Source: Thorsellia kenyensis
GTDB taxonomy: Bacteria; Pseudomonadota; Gammaproteobacteria; Enterobacterales; Thorselliaceae
Reading direction: 5' to 3'
Length of the DNA stretch: 64,000 nt
Assembly (NCBI RefSeq): GCF_042432445.1
Contig: NZ_JBHLXE010000084.1
Span: 18,737 to 82,736 of the forward strand
Under the pieces are notes generated by a model, which saw only the letters and a program-made list of their open reading frames with translations, made no database searches and was not told the DNA's origin. Position 1 is the first letter of the stretch, and each line of letters begins with the position of its first letter. The position numbers and the translations under genes were made by a program. This document shows positions 10,276 through 18,474 of the stretch, one piece after another.

Positions 10276-10603
10276 GTTTTAAGTGCAAGCAATTTTACTG
10301 ATTAAAACTCACCCTTTTGCCCTGATATCTTATGATTTGAGTAGTAATTGAATGATTGCGTTTTCACTTTAGTTTTCTACCAAGTCCTGGAAATTTATAA
10401 TAGATAACTCCAAGCAATTGATAAATAGTAGCATTTTGAGTGCTTGTCGGTTGGTTAGGTTTTTGATGTAAATTATCTTATTGTTGAATATTTAAAAATA
10501 AATAGTAAAATATTGTAAGTGCAATATTTATTTGTGACGATTGATTACTCATTTAAATTGCATTTACTTATAATTACTTCAATAAACATAAATAGGAAAT
10601 ATT
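10276..10603. other. Intergenic region before the DUF3829 lipoprotein gene
   Basis: No gene. It presumably carries the promoter of the gene at 10604; AT-rich runs around 10490-10560 are compatible but no pair of boxes is clear. Confidence 0.4.
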
Positions 10604-11575
10604 ATGAAATTTTTTAAGCTGTCTTTAATTAGCGTTATTCTATGTAATGCATTGCTACTAGTTGGGTGTGATAATGACAAAACTAATAACACTAACGAAG
10701 ATAAAAATTCGAGCCAAGCAGAGACATCGACGACGGAAGTAAAAGCGACAGGTTACCCAACAGCTAAATATAACGCTTATATTGAATATATTGACTTTTA
10801 CAGACGTAGTTCTATGTCAAGACCTAGCATAGGAGGGCTTTCAAGTGCTGAAATGTTGAGAAATGGAGATTTTAAGGAGATGCATAATGGTACTGCAGAT
10901 CATTACAAAAATAAGGCCTCATACCTCCAAGATAGAATATTAAATAAATTTCAGGGAAGTATACAAGAACTTGATTCTGCAGCACAATCGATTGTTTCGA
11001 GCATCAATGCTGCTCAGGCTGATTTTTTAGAACTCGAAACTTATGTTACCTCGCGTAAATATGAAGATGATAATGGAGCTTTAGGTAAAACGCTAATGGA
11101 AAAAGTACTACCCCATTTAAAAGCGATAGATGCAGCTGAATTAGCCTTTGAAATAGCACTAGACAAAGAAGGTAGAAGATTAGAAGAACAAGATTTAGCA
11201 GATCTTAAAGCGTCAGGTAATATCCTCGGATATAATGCACTTGCTTCAATTTCCCAAGGTGGAAAATTGACAGAAATGATTGCAGAAGATCCAGAAACTG
11301 TATTAGCCAATCCTAGCAATTTAGAAATGATGAATAATCAAATAGTTGAGATTGAAGGTTATTTGTCTGAGATTAAAAAAGTAGCTAACGCTGAAACACC
11401 AGATAGTTTTAGACAAAAGAAAATTAATGATTTTTATGATGATACTCAAAATTTTATAGGGGCATATAGAAATACTCGTTCAAATCCAAAAGGATTTAAT
11501 GCTGGCAATGAAGTATTAGATGCTTATAACCAGATGATATATAGTTATAATGATCTTATGAAATACAATCTCTAA
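10604..11575 (+). CDS. YiiG-like DUF3829 lipoprotein
   Basis: Exported lipoprotein of unknown function. The N-terminus MKFFKLSLISVILCNALLLVGCDND is a type II signal peptide with lipobox LLVGC; Asp at +2 would favour inner-membrane retention by the Lol rule, if that rule applies here. A Asn/Thr/Glu-rich linker (residues 26-50) is followed by a helical domain with the DUF3829/YiiG pattern: KYNAYIEYIDFYRRS near residue 57 and the C-terminal YNDLMKYNL. 323 residues, near E. coli YiiG. TAGGAAATATT precedes the ATG. It stands alone between an IS relic and a hairpin at 11616. Family assignment is by pattern; function is not known for the family. Confidence 0.7.
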   Translation: MKFFKLSLISVILCNALLLVGCDNDKTNNTNEDKNSSQAETSTTEVKATGYPTAKYNAYIEYIDFYRRSSMSRPSIGGLSSAEMLRNGDFKEMHNGTADHYKNKASYLQDRILNKFQGSIQELDSAAQSIVSSINAAQADFLELETYVTSRKYEDDNGALGKTLMEKVLPHLKAIDAAELAFEIALDKEGRRLEEQDLADLKASGNILGYNALASISQGGKLTEMIAEDPETVLANPSNLEMMNNQIVEIEGYLSEIKKVANAETPDSFRQKKINDFYDDTQNFIGAYRNTRSNPKGFNAGNEVLDAYNQMIYSYNDLMKYNL

Positions 11576-11615
11576 GAGGCAATGTAACTCTAACATGATC
11601 TACATATAGTCGCGC

Positions 11616-11647
11616 GCCCCTGATTACTTGTGTAAGTTAATAGGGGC
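11616..11647 (+). terminator. Hairpin after the DUF3829 gene
   Basis: GCCCCT (11616-11621) pairs with AGGGGC (11642-11647), with a further inner stem ATTACTT/AAGTTAAT. It lies 40 bases after the stop at 11575. No U-run follows, so termination is possible but unproven. Confidence 0.35.
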
Positions 11648-12374
11648 CAAGGTCGCTAAATTAAGGTTTGAATTTGTTCCCTTGATAAAACCTGTATTCA
11701 TACGTTAAAAAAATTATATTAACCCCCACTGACTATCTGAAAAATCTATCTTGGCGTAATATTTACTCTGTCATAATATGTTTTCATAAACCAATTATAA
11801 ATGGATGATAGCACTTAACCAATGTTTTTCACTTTAAAGGCTTGTTTATTAGCCACTTTATTTACACTTAAATTTTTTCGCTAAATGTCAACAGCTACTA
11901 AAAAATGAACAGTAAATTGTAAGTTAAATCTAATTGTATTTAATTCATAATATTAGGTGTGTAGTGGTCAACTAATTTAGGACACTTTCTTAGAGGTTTC
12001 AAGATAGTTAAGCGTGGATTTAATTATTTAATATGATATATGGAACCATCTATATGAAGAGTTATTAGAAGTCTGGTGCTTTGTGGTTGATCTATACGTT
12101 ATGACTGTTGATTTATTTGCGAATTTTATTGCATTTTTTAAAATAAAGCTATAAATATTGTGTTTGATCTATGCCTTATCTATCCTCTCATTCAATGATA
12201 ACTGGCTATGAAATTCTTAACGACCATCCCAGTTAATAAAGCTTATATTACAATTTGATATTTATAATTAATTTTTATCTGTTTTCTTTTCTTTATAACC
12301 ATTGTGTTTAAATGTTTAACCAAAAAGCACTATTTCACATTTAAACTTTACCTTATTTAGATTGTAAAGCAGGA
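11648..12374. other. Gene-free stretch between the DUF3829 gene and uvrC
   Basis: No intact ORF. Near 11960-11985 the sequence GTGGTCAACTAATTTAGGAC resembles the terminal inverted repeat of IS3-type elements, but no matching transposase is present. The two flanking genes converge here. Confidence 0.4.
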
Positions 12375-14261
12375 CTAAGACTTCATAAAGTTCAGTATAT
12401 TTTCTGCAAGTTCTAAAGAAATACCTGGTACTTTAGCTAACTCTTCTGGTGTGGAATTCTTTATCCCTTGTAATCCTCCCATATATTTTAATAAATTTTG
12501 TCTCCGTTTAGGTCCTACCCCCGGAATTAATTCAAGTGAACTTGTGCCTTTATCCTTACTTCTCTTTTTCCTATGACCACTTATTGCATGGTTATGTGAT
12601 TCATCCCTTATATGCTGAATTAAATGAAGAGCAAGGGAGTCACTTGGCAAAGAAAAACCATCACCCTCAGGCTCTAAAAATAATGTTTCTAATCCTGCTC
12701 TTCGCTCAGCTCCTTTAGCAACACCTAAGAGAATAGGTTTTGATATATCCCAAGTAACCTTTAATTCTGAGAATAGACGTTTAGCTTGACCTAGCTGACC
12801 TTTACCCCCATCTATCAGTATGACATCAGGAATATTTTCATCATCAATGGTTTTATCGTAGCGTTTAGTCAAAACTTGATGCATAGCCGCATAATCATCA
12901 CCAGGAGTTATTCCTTCAATATTATATCGGCGGTAAGATGATTTTAACGGGCCGTTTCTATCAAAAACTACGCATGAAGCTATGGTTTGCTCCCCTTGAA
13001 GATGGCTTATATCAAAACACTCCATACGATTTATTTCACTCAGACCTAATACCTGAGCTAGGGATGCAAAGCGTTGTGCTATCGTAGATTTTTGTACAAG
13101 CTTTGCACTTAATGCTGTTTTAGCATTAGTGGATGCAAGCTCAAGATAACGCTTTCTATCACCACGAACCTTGTTAAGTAGTTCAATTTTTCGACCAGCT
13201 AGAGTAGATAGTGACTCTGAAATTAATTGTGTTTCACCAAGGGAAAAATCAATTAAAATCAAGCTTGGGATGTCCCTATTATCGTTTCTTTGTAAATAAA
13301 ATTGACCTATAAAGGTTTGAACAACTTCTTTTAATTCAGTGTCTTTGGGTATATTGGGAAAATAACTACGACTGCCTAGTACCTTCCCTTGTCTAATGAA
13401 TAATACGTGCAGACAAGCAACTCCTGATTGAAAATCATAACCAATTGCATCAATGTCATTATCTTGATTGGAAACAAATTGCTGTTCAGTGACATTTCTT
13501 ACGGCTTGAATTTGATCACGGTAATACGCTGCTGACTCAAAATCTAGCGCATCACTTGCTTGCTGCATATTATTAACTAAAGTATCTAAAACTTGGTTAT
13601 TTTTGCCAGATAAGAAAAGTTTAATTAAATTAACTTGCGTATGATAAGATTCATCGCTTATATAGCCTGCAACGCAAGGTGCTAGACATCTACCAATTTG
13701 ATATTGTAAGCAGGGTCTAGAACGGTTTCGATAGACTTGATTTTCACATTGTCTTATGGGAAATAATTTTTGAATGATGGCCAAACTTTCACGAACAGCA
13801 TATGCATTAGGATAAGGTCCAAAATATGAACCTTTCGCTTTTTGTGCACCACGATACATTGTGATTCTAGGGTGTTTTTCATCACTTAAAAAAAGATAAG
13901 GGTAAGATTTATCATCTCTTAATAAAACATTATATCTTGGCTGGTAGCGTTTAATATAGTTATGTTCTAATAGAAGCGCTTCTGTTTCACTATGGGTAAT
14001 CGTAACATCTATATAGCAAATCTGTTTTACTAAAGATTCTGTTTTGATACTATTAAGTTGTTTTCTAAAATAGCTACTTAAGCGTTTTTTTAAATCTTTC
14101 GCTTTACCAACATAAATAACGGTGCGTTTATCATCGTACATACGATAAACGCCTGGTTGAGAAGTCAAGTTTTTTAAAAAAGAGATAGGATTGAAAGGGG
14201 TTTGGCTTTCTTCACTTTCTATAATTAAAGCATCATCAATTTTAATGTGTTGTTCGGGCAT
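12375..14261 (-). CDS. uvrC: Excinuclease ABC subunit C
   Basis: Makes both incisions around bulky DNA lesions in nucleotide excision repair. Domains in order: GIY-YIG nuclease (SQPGVYRMYDDKRTVIYVGKAKDLKKRL), Cys-rich loop (CENQVYRNRSRPCLQYQIGRCLAPC), UVR motif (ALDFESAAYYRDQI), RNase H-like 3' nuclease (ECFDISHLQGEQ), and C-terminal helix-hairpin-helix (LIPGVGPKRRQNLLKYMGG). I prefer the ATG at 14261 (628 residues, AGGTGCAGTC upstream); an ATG at 14345 without a ribosome binding site would add 28 basic residues. Even so the N-terminus is about 18 residues longer than in E. coli UvrC. The E. coli partner uvrY is not adjacent; here uvrC follows a DMT transporter gene on the same strand. Confidence 0.95.
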   Translation of the reverse strand: MPEQHIKIDDALIIESEESQTPFNPISFLKNLTSQPGVYRMYDDKRTVIYVGKAKDLKKRLSSYFRKQLNSIKTESLVKQICYIDVTITHSETEALLLEHNYIKRYQPRYNVLLRDDKSYPYLFLSDEKHPRITMYRGAQKAKGSYFGPYPNAYAVRESLAIIQKLFPIRQCENQVYRNRSRPCLQYQIGRCLAPCVAGYISDESYHTQVNLIKLFLSGKNNQVLDTLVNNMQQASDALDFESAAYYRDQIQAVRNVTEQQFVSNQDNDIDAIGYDFQSGVACLHVLFIRQGKVLGSRSYFPNIPKDTELKEVVQTFIGQFYLQRNDNRDIPSLILIDFSLGETQLISESLSTLAGRKIELLNKVRGDRKRYLELASTNAKTALSAKLVQKSTIAQRFASLAQVLGLSEINRMECFDISHLQGEQTIASCVVFDRNGPLKSSYRRYNIEGITPGDDYAAMHQVLTKRYDKTIDDENIPDVILIDGGKGQLGQAKRLFSELKVTWDISKPILLGVAKGAERRAGLETLFLEPEGDGFSLPSDSLALHLIQHIRDESHNHAISGHRKKRSKDKGTSSLELIPGVGPKRRQNLLKYMGGLQGIKNSTPEELAKVPGISLELAENILNFMKS

Positions 14262-14363
14262 GACTGCACCTGCTTTTTTACAATGTCTTGGTTTATTTAA
14301 TTTATATTTTTCTATGTGTTCAGGTAATTCTTTTTTTCTAAACATAATATTGGGAAATTAAAG

Positions 14364-15284
14364 TTATTCAGCAATTTCAGGACGGAATTGTTTAGATTGT
14401 TTCTTAAAAGGATTTTTCATTTCACTGATAAGTACAGCTACCAGTATTAAAAATCCACCAAACATCCCTATCAGTCCCATTTTTTCACCTGCTAAACGAC
14501 CAAATATACCAGCCCAAACAGGTTCACCTGCATAAATTAAAGTAGCTTTAGTGGCGGAAACCGATTTTTGTGCCCAGTTCATGACAAACTGAATAAGCCC
14601 GCTCATAAGCCCAAGCCCTAAGGCGCTATAGAGAAGATTAGAGGAAAGAACGGGTGGCGCTTCATGGGTTGGGATCATGAAAAAAAAGGCAAAGCAAGAT
14701 GCAGCAAATAATTGGACAACAGTAACACGTCTGCTATCTACTTTATTTGAATATACACTGATTAATATTATTTCAAGAGCAATAGCCAATGCACTGAATA
14801 CGGTCAATAATTCTCCAATCGAAAATGAAAACAAAGACAAAGAAGGATTTTCAGGTAATGTTAATAGAAATAATCCTATGAATGCAGTGATAATGCCAAC
14901 GACAGACATAATACCAGGTCTTTTCCTTAATATAAGCCACTGTAAGATAGGTACAAAAGGCACGTACAAAGCAGTAATGAAAGCAGATGTGCTACTTGGA
15001 ATAGTCATTAAACCAATGGTTTGCAAACCATAACCCAATGAAATTGCAAATCCAATAAAAAAACCGGCTCTTAGTTCATACCATGTCAAGTTCTTAAGGT
15101 GTCTGAAAGTGAATGGAAGAAGGGCTAACCCTGCAATACAAAACCTCAACCCTACAAAGAAAAAAGGACTTCCGTCAGCAGTTGCATTTTTGACAATCAA
15201 AAAAGTCCCACCCCATAAAATGGTTATCGCAATTAAACAAAGTTCTTGTTTATTAAACATAAGAAAACGGTTTGAAGTGGTCAT
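14364..15284 (-). CDS. DMT-superfamily (EamA) transporter
   Basis: Inner-membrane permease with ten predicted membrane segments in two repeated EamA halves (LIAITILWGGTFLIVKN at the start of repeat one; SIGELLTVFSALAIALEIILISVYSN at the start of repeat two). 306 residues, the usual length. The substrate of such proteins (amino acids, metabolites, drugs) cannot be told from sequence. Start taken at the ATG at 15284 with AAGTGA upstream; a GTG at 15293 would add three residues. It is 49 bases from thiK and about 100 bases before uvrC, all leftward, so cotranscription is possible. Confidence 0.85.
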   Translation of the reverse strand: MTTSNRFLMFNKQELCLIAITILWGGTFLIVKNATADGSPFFFVGLRFCIAGLALLPFTFRHLKNLTWYELRAGFFIGFAISLGYGLQTIGLMTIPSSTSAFITALYVPFVPILQWLILRKRPGIMSVVGIITAFIGLFLLTLPENPSLSLFSFSIGELLTVFSALAIALEIILISVYSNKVDSRRVTVVQLFAASCFAFFFMIPTHEAPPVLSSNLLYSALGLGLMSGLIQFVMNWAQKSVSATKATLIYAGEPVWAGIFGRLAGEKMGLIGMFGGFLILVAVLISEMKNPFKKQSKQFRPEIAE

Positions 15285-15332
15285 AATGTTCACTTTTAGA
15301 ATATAAGGAGAAAATGTTGAAATCGAATAGAG

Positions 15333-16238
15333 TTATATACAAATTTTACTATTGTTTATATATTTTAAATACACGCTATCTTGAGTTTGTGAAAATCTAA
15401 TTTCATACCAAAGATGGCAAAGATAATCATACCATAATTGCCATTCATCAATATCAGCTAATTTTTGCTTGATCGAATGTTCAGTAAATGCATCAGGATG
15501 CATAGCATGGTGATGATAGGCAGTTAAATAGAATAATTTTTGCTTTTGGCTTAATTGCAGACTATTAAATAAAGAGCAAAAAGCAAAGTTTTGTTCTACA
15601 TTTGCGCTATATTCCCAATCAATTAAAACAAGATCATTTTTGCTTTGTATAATATTACCTAAGTGCATATCCATATGATCAAATACCCAGCGAGATTTTT
15701 TGGGGTAAGGTGATCCCAACATTTTTTTATGAATTTTTATTAATGAATAAGTTCTCCTAGAGTGCATTACTGAACTCAAAAGAGATTCAAATAAAGGCTT
15801 TAATAAAATATCACGTTTGGATAAAGGACTAGAGTGAATTTTGCTTTGTATTAATGCAATTTTAAGCAAAAAAATATCATCACATTTGAAATCCAATAAT
15901 TGATCCAGAGATTTGCCATCAACCCAGTTAAACATGGCATAATATTGATTGTGATAGATCAGAGTAGGAGCAAACGTATCACTTGATACTCTTTGAATAG
16001 CTCTGATTTGATGTTTTAAATTAACCCCTAATTTCTGCTTTTCTTGATCGGTTATTAAGGGCACAATCAAATATTGTTTATCACCTAAGGTTAATTGAAA
16101 GTTTTGACTTGATAATCCAGACACTTCATTGAATTTAGGTATATGTTTTTGATGATTTAATAAGTTTAGCTTTGAGCAGGGTAATGCTGAACTTAATTGT
16201 TCAACTATCAATTGCTTAATTGAGGAAAACTTATTCAT
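15333..16238 (-). CDS. thiK: Thiamine kinase-like phosphotransferase (ThiK/YcfN)
   Basis: Member of the aminoglycoside/choline kinase fold; E. coli ThiK phosphorylates salvaged thiamine. The catalytic loop HMDMHLGNI (Brenner HxD...N) and the metal-binding LIDWEYSANVEQNFA are near residues 191-220 and closely match the ThiK forms HMDVHAGN and LIDWEYAGDGDIAL; the C-terminal WYEIRFSQTQDSVYLKY also parallels ThiK. 301 residues, somewhat longer than E. coli ThiK (274). It lies directly downstream of an LpoB-like gene with a 30-base gap, the same order as lpoB-thiK in E. coli, which strengthens the call. The N-terminal ATP-binding half is poorly conserved, so other small substrates remain possible. 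Confidence 0.75.
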   Translation of the reverse strand: MNKFSSIKQLIVEQLSSALPCSKLNLLNHQKHIPKFNEVSGLSSQNFQLTLGDKQYLIVPLITDQEKQKLGVNLKHQIRAIQRVSSDTFAPTLIYHNQYYAMFNWVDGKSLDQLLDFKCDDIFLLKIALIQSKIHSSPLSKRDILLKPLFESLLSSVMHSRRTYSLIKIHKKMLGSPYPKKSRWVFDHMDMHLGNIIQSKNDLVLIDWEYSANVEQNFAFCSLFNSLQLSQKQKLFYLTAYHHHAMHPDAFTEHSIKQKLADIDEWQLWYDYLCHLWYEIRFSQTQDSVYLKYINNSKICI

Positions 16239-16268
16239 TGCATCATCAAATCATTATTCTGATTATTG

Positions 16269-17204
16269 TTAGTAAGTTGCTGATGACTCACCTTGAGCTA
16301 AAATTTCAGCACTAGAGGTGTCTATCAATTGAACGGTTAGTTTTGTCGCTTCATTTTCACCCGAAATCGAAGAAAATAAGATATAAGGTGCTTGCATTGC
16401 TTGGGCAATAGCAAGAGATTTGCTTATCGTAACTAATGTATCGTTCGCTGGAATGTTTAAGGTATTCTTAGCTTCATTTATTTTTGATTGAGAAACAACT
16501 GAAAAGGGCGAGTATTCCTGAGTCGCTTGGATCAGTAATTGATCAATAACATATACTGGCAAGGTTGTATTTGACTGATTGCTCACAGTATTTACATACA
16601 ATCCACCTGTCATACTTTTTGTTGAAGGTTCCGATTGGATCATTGAATTTATGGCGTTTACAGACATTTTTTGCCAATTAGGCTCTCCTTGCGCAGCGAT
16701 ATAATTTATTTTAGGTGTGTTCACAATAATCGTGCTATTCGAGGCTATGCCTTTGGTCTTGTTTTCAGAAAATTTATTTGGGTCTACTGCGTCTGAACTC
16801 ATCGGTGCATTAATTGTGGAATTCAATTGACCTAGGTGATTTTGGGAATTAGACGTCAGAGTTATTTCGCTATCAGGATTCACAATTAATTCATCCATTA
16901 TTTGATTGGATGAAAGTGGTGAAGATACTGTATAACTAGATGTAGTGTGAATTACTGGCGGCTCTGGAAGTGGATAACTTGAGGATGTCCCTATAGAAGG
17001 ATTAACAGATTCATTTTTTTTTGAGGGCAATTTTTCATCTGTGATTTGAGTAATAGGTGCAGGTTTATCATTTTTAATATTGCAGGCAGATAATAAAAAT
17101 AGACAGATAAGACTGATCAAAAATAGCGAAAACTTTTTAAAGTAATTAGTAAAACTAAATTTTAAGTCATAAGCAAAGAGATGGGTCAAAAAAAGGCTTT
17201 TCAT
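16269..17204 (-). CDS. lpoB: LpoB-like penicillin-binding-protein activator lipoprotein
   Basis: Outer-membrane lipoprotein that in enterics stimulates the peptidoglycan synthase PBP1B. Signal peptide with hydrophobic LFLISLICLFLLSAC and lipobox LSAC near residue 41; a long Ser/Thr/Pro/Asn-rich linker (about residues 42-165) suited to crossing the periplasm; and a C-terminal domain (about 175-311). The latter matches LpoB: YVNTVSNQSN, YSPFSVVSQSKINEAKNTLNI..NDTL, AIAQAMQAPYILFSSISG, LTVQLIDTSSAEILAQGE. At 311 residues it is about 100 longer than E. coli LpoB, mostly in the linker. It follows the riboflavin-synthase-like gene by 19 bases and precedes thiK. The N-terminus before the hydrophobic core is unusually long (about 25 residues). 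Confidence 0.75.
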   Translation of the reverse strand: MKSLFLTHLFAYDLKFSFTNYFKKFSLFLISLICLFLLSACNIKNDKPAPITQITDEKLPSKKNESVNPSIGTSSSYPLPEPPVIHTTSSYTVSSPLSSNQIMDELIVNPDSEITLTSNSQNHLGQLNSTINAPMSSDAVDPNKFSENKTKGIASNSTIIVNTPKINYIAAQGEPNWQKMSVNAINSMIQSEPSTKSMTGGLYVNTVSNQSNTTLPVYVIDQLLIQATQEYSPFSVVSQSKINEAKNTLNIPANDTLVTISKSLAIAQAMQAPYILFSSISGENEATKLTVQLIDTSSAEILAQGESSATY

Positions 17205-17223
17205 AAATTAATCCATTGAGTAG

Positions 17224-17871
17224 TTACTGTGTTTCTGCTATTGAGCCATTAGCTGTATTATTTGCTGGGGTCATTGCGATAACCTGATAAACTGTTTCTA
17301 CAGTGGCTATTATTGTTTCATTAAATTCTACATTAACCATCTGGTGTAGCTTTTTATTGGCAACAAGGCAAACAGACATAAGGTGCTTAGGTATATGTAT
17401 GCAAAATTGGTTTTGTTTTAGTTCAGAAATACCTACAGAGTAGCCATCAACGCCTATTGCGATTTTGGCAAAAAGGTATTTTGAAAATTCTTCTCTATCT
17501 AATTTTAACCAAATTTGGTGGTTAGTTTCAGAGGTGTAAATTTTTTTTATAATTGCTTGGCAAGCGATCTGACCCTTAAGAATAAGAGGGCTGATTTCGT
17601 CACCATGTTTTAAAGGTTTTTCTATACCAACGAGGTCATTGACTTTTAAGTGACTTAAATTTGTCCGTAAATTTTCCTTTAATAATTCCACTGTCAGGGA
17701 ATCATCACTAAGAGCAGTAACCGGTAGAGCGGAACCGTTAATATTCAATATCGAACCAAGTGTTAAAAAACTTAAATCAACATTAGTAACATCTAATATG
17801 ATGCTATTGCCTAAGTAACTGTCTGAAATTTCAAGTACTTTTGCGAGTATTTGGTTTTTCCCACTGAACAA
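17224..17871 (-). CDS. Riboflavin synthase alpha-chain paralogue lacking catalytic residues
   Basis: 215 residues with two lumazine-binding (RibE/RibC) barrels. It is co-linear with E. coli riboflavin synthase: MFSG for MFTG, KENLR for KETLR, LKVND for LKVGD, SETNHQIWLKLD for SENNRQIWFKV, GVDGYSVGISEL for GIDGISLTVGEV, and ATVETVYQV at the C-terminus. However, the residues used in catalysis are changed: GCCLTV has become GSALPV (both Cys lost, Cys48 to Ala) and GHLMSGH has become PLILKGQ (both His lost, His102 to Gln). It is therefore unlikely to make riboflavin; ligand binding (compare lumazine proteins) or a purely structural role is inference. It heads a leftward run with lpoB and thiK. 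A normal riboflavin synthase is expected elsewhere in the genome. Confidence 0.8.
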   Translation of the reverse strand: MFSGKNQILAKVLEISDSYLGNSIILDVTNVDLSFLTLGSILNINGSALPVTALSDDSLTVELLKENLRTNLSHLKVNDLVGIEKPLKHGDEISPLILKGQIACQAIIKKIYTSETNHQIWLKLDREEFSKYLFAKIAIGVDGYSVGISELKQNQFCIHIPKHLMSVCLVANKKLHQMVNVEFNETIIATVETVYQVIAMTPANNTANGSIAETQ

Positions 17872-18474
17872 AATAATATCCTCAATGATTTCAAAAGTAA
17901 TGACTTAATTTGGATGCAAAAAAATGCCAGTATTTCCCTAACAGTTTTTAGTATTTTCAATTAAATCAAAAGAGATAAAACTCCGATAATACTCCATAGA
18001 AGCACCGAAATAAAAGAAAAGGCGCTGATTTTTAAAATTTGTCTTTATCAGACAAACTCCCGTTGAAATAGTTACAATGATTATACAGTTCAGTTCTTAA
18101 AATGAAAAGACCTAGAAATAAGTTGTAGTTATATAAGTAATGTAATCATTTAATATTTAAGTAGTTAACTTGGATTATACTGACGATGCTAGGGGTTCTA
18201 GGAGCAGATGTTACACTAATTACTACTCAAAAAAGGATTAATAATGTTTAACTTATATGTAGATTTCCATTGAGTCTAGACATTCTTCAACAAGTAGAAA
18301 GTAATTAGTGCGATTTTTAGAGTAGTTATGATAAAATAGTATTTTATTATAATCAGGCTAAAATTTGCTAGTGAGTAAAAAGCTGGTTTTTTGGCGTGAA
18401 GGCATAGTATAACAATCTAGCATATCCGCTTTTTTTAAATTAATATAACCACAGTACAGAAGAAAAATTATCAT
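17872..18474. other. Divergent intergenic region before lepA
   Basis: About 600 bases between the leftward riboflavin-synthase-like gene and rightward lepA. It must carry both promoters; none is clear enough to place. Contains the 17-bp palindrome at 18331. No ORF or RNA gene recognised. Confidence 0.45.
18331..18347. repeat. AT-rich palindrome ATAAAATA-G-TATTTTAT
   Basis: Perfect 8-bp arms around a single base, about 130 bases upstream of lepA. Could be an operator or simply part of a promoter; no known binding consensus fits. Confidence 0.4.

Noticed and set aside
11960..11985. Sequence resembling an IS3-type terminal repeat
   Set aside because: No partner repeat or transposase nearby; a 20-base resemblance alone is not enough.
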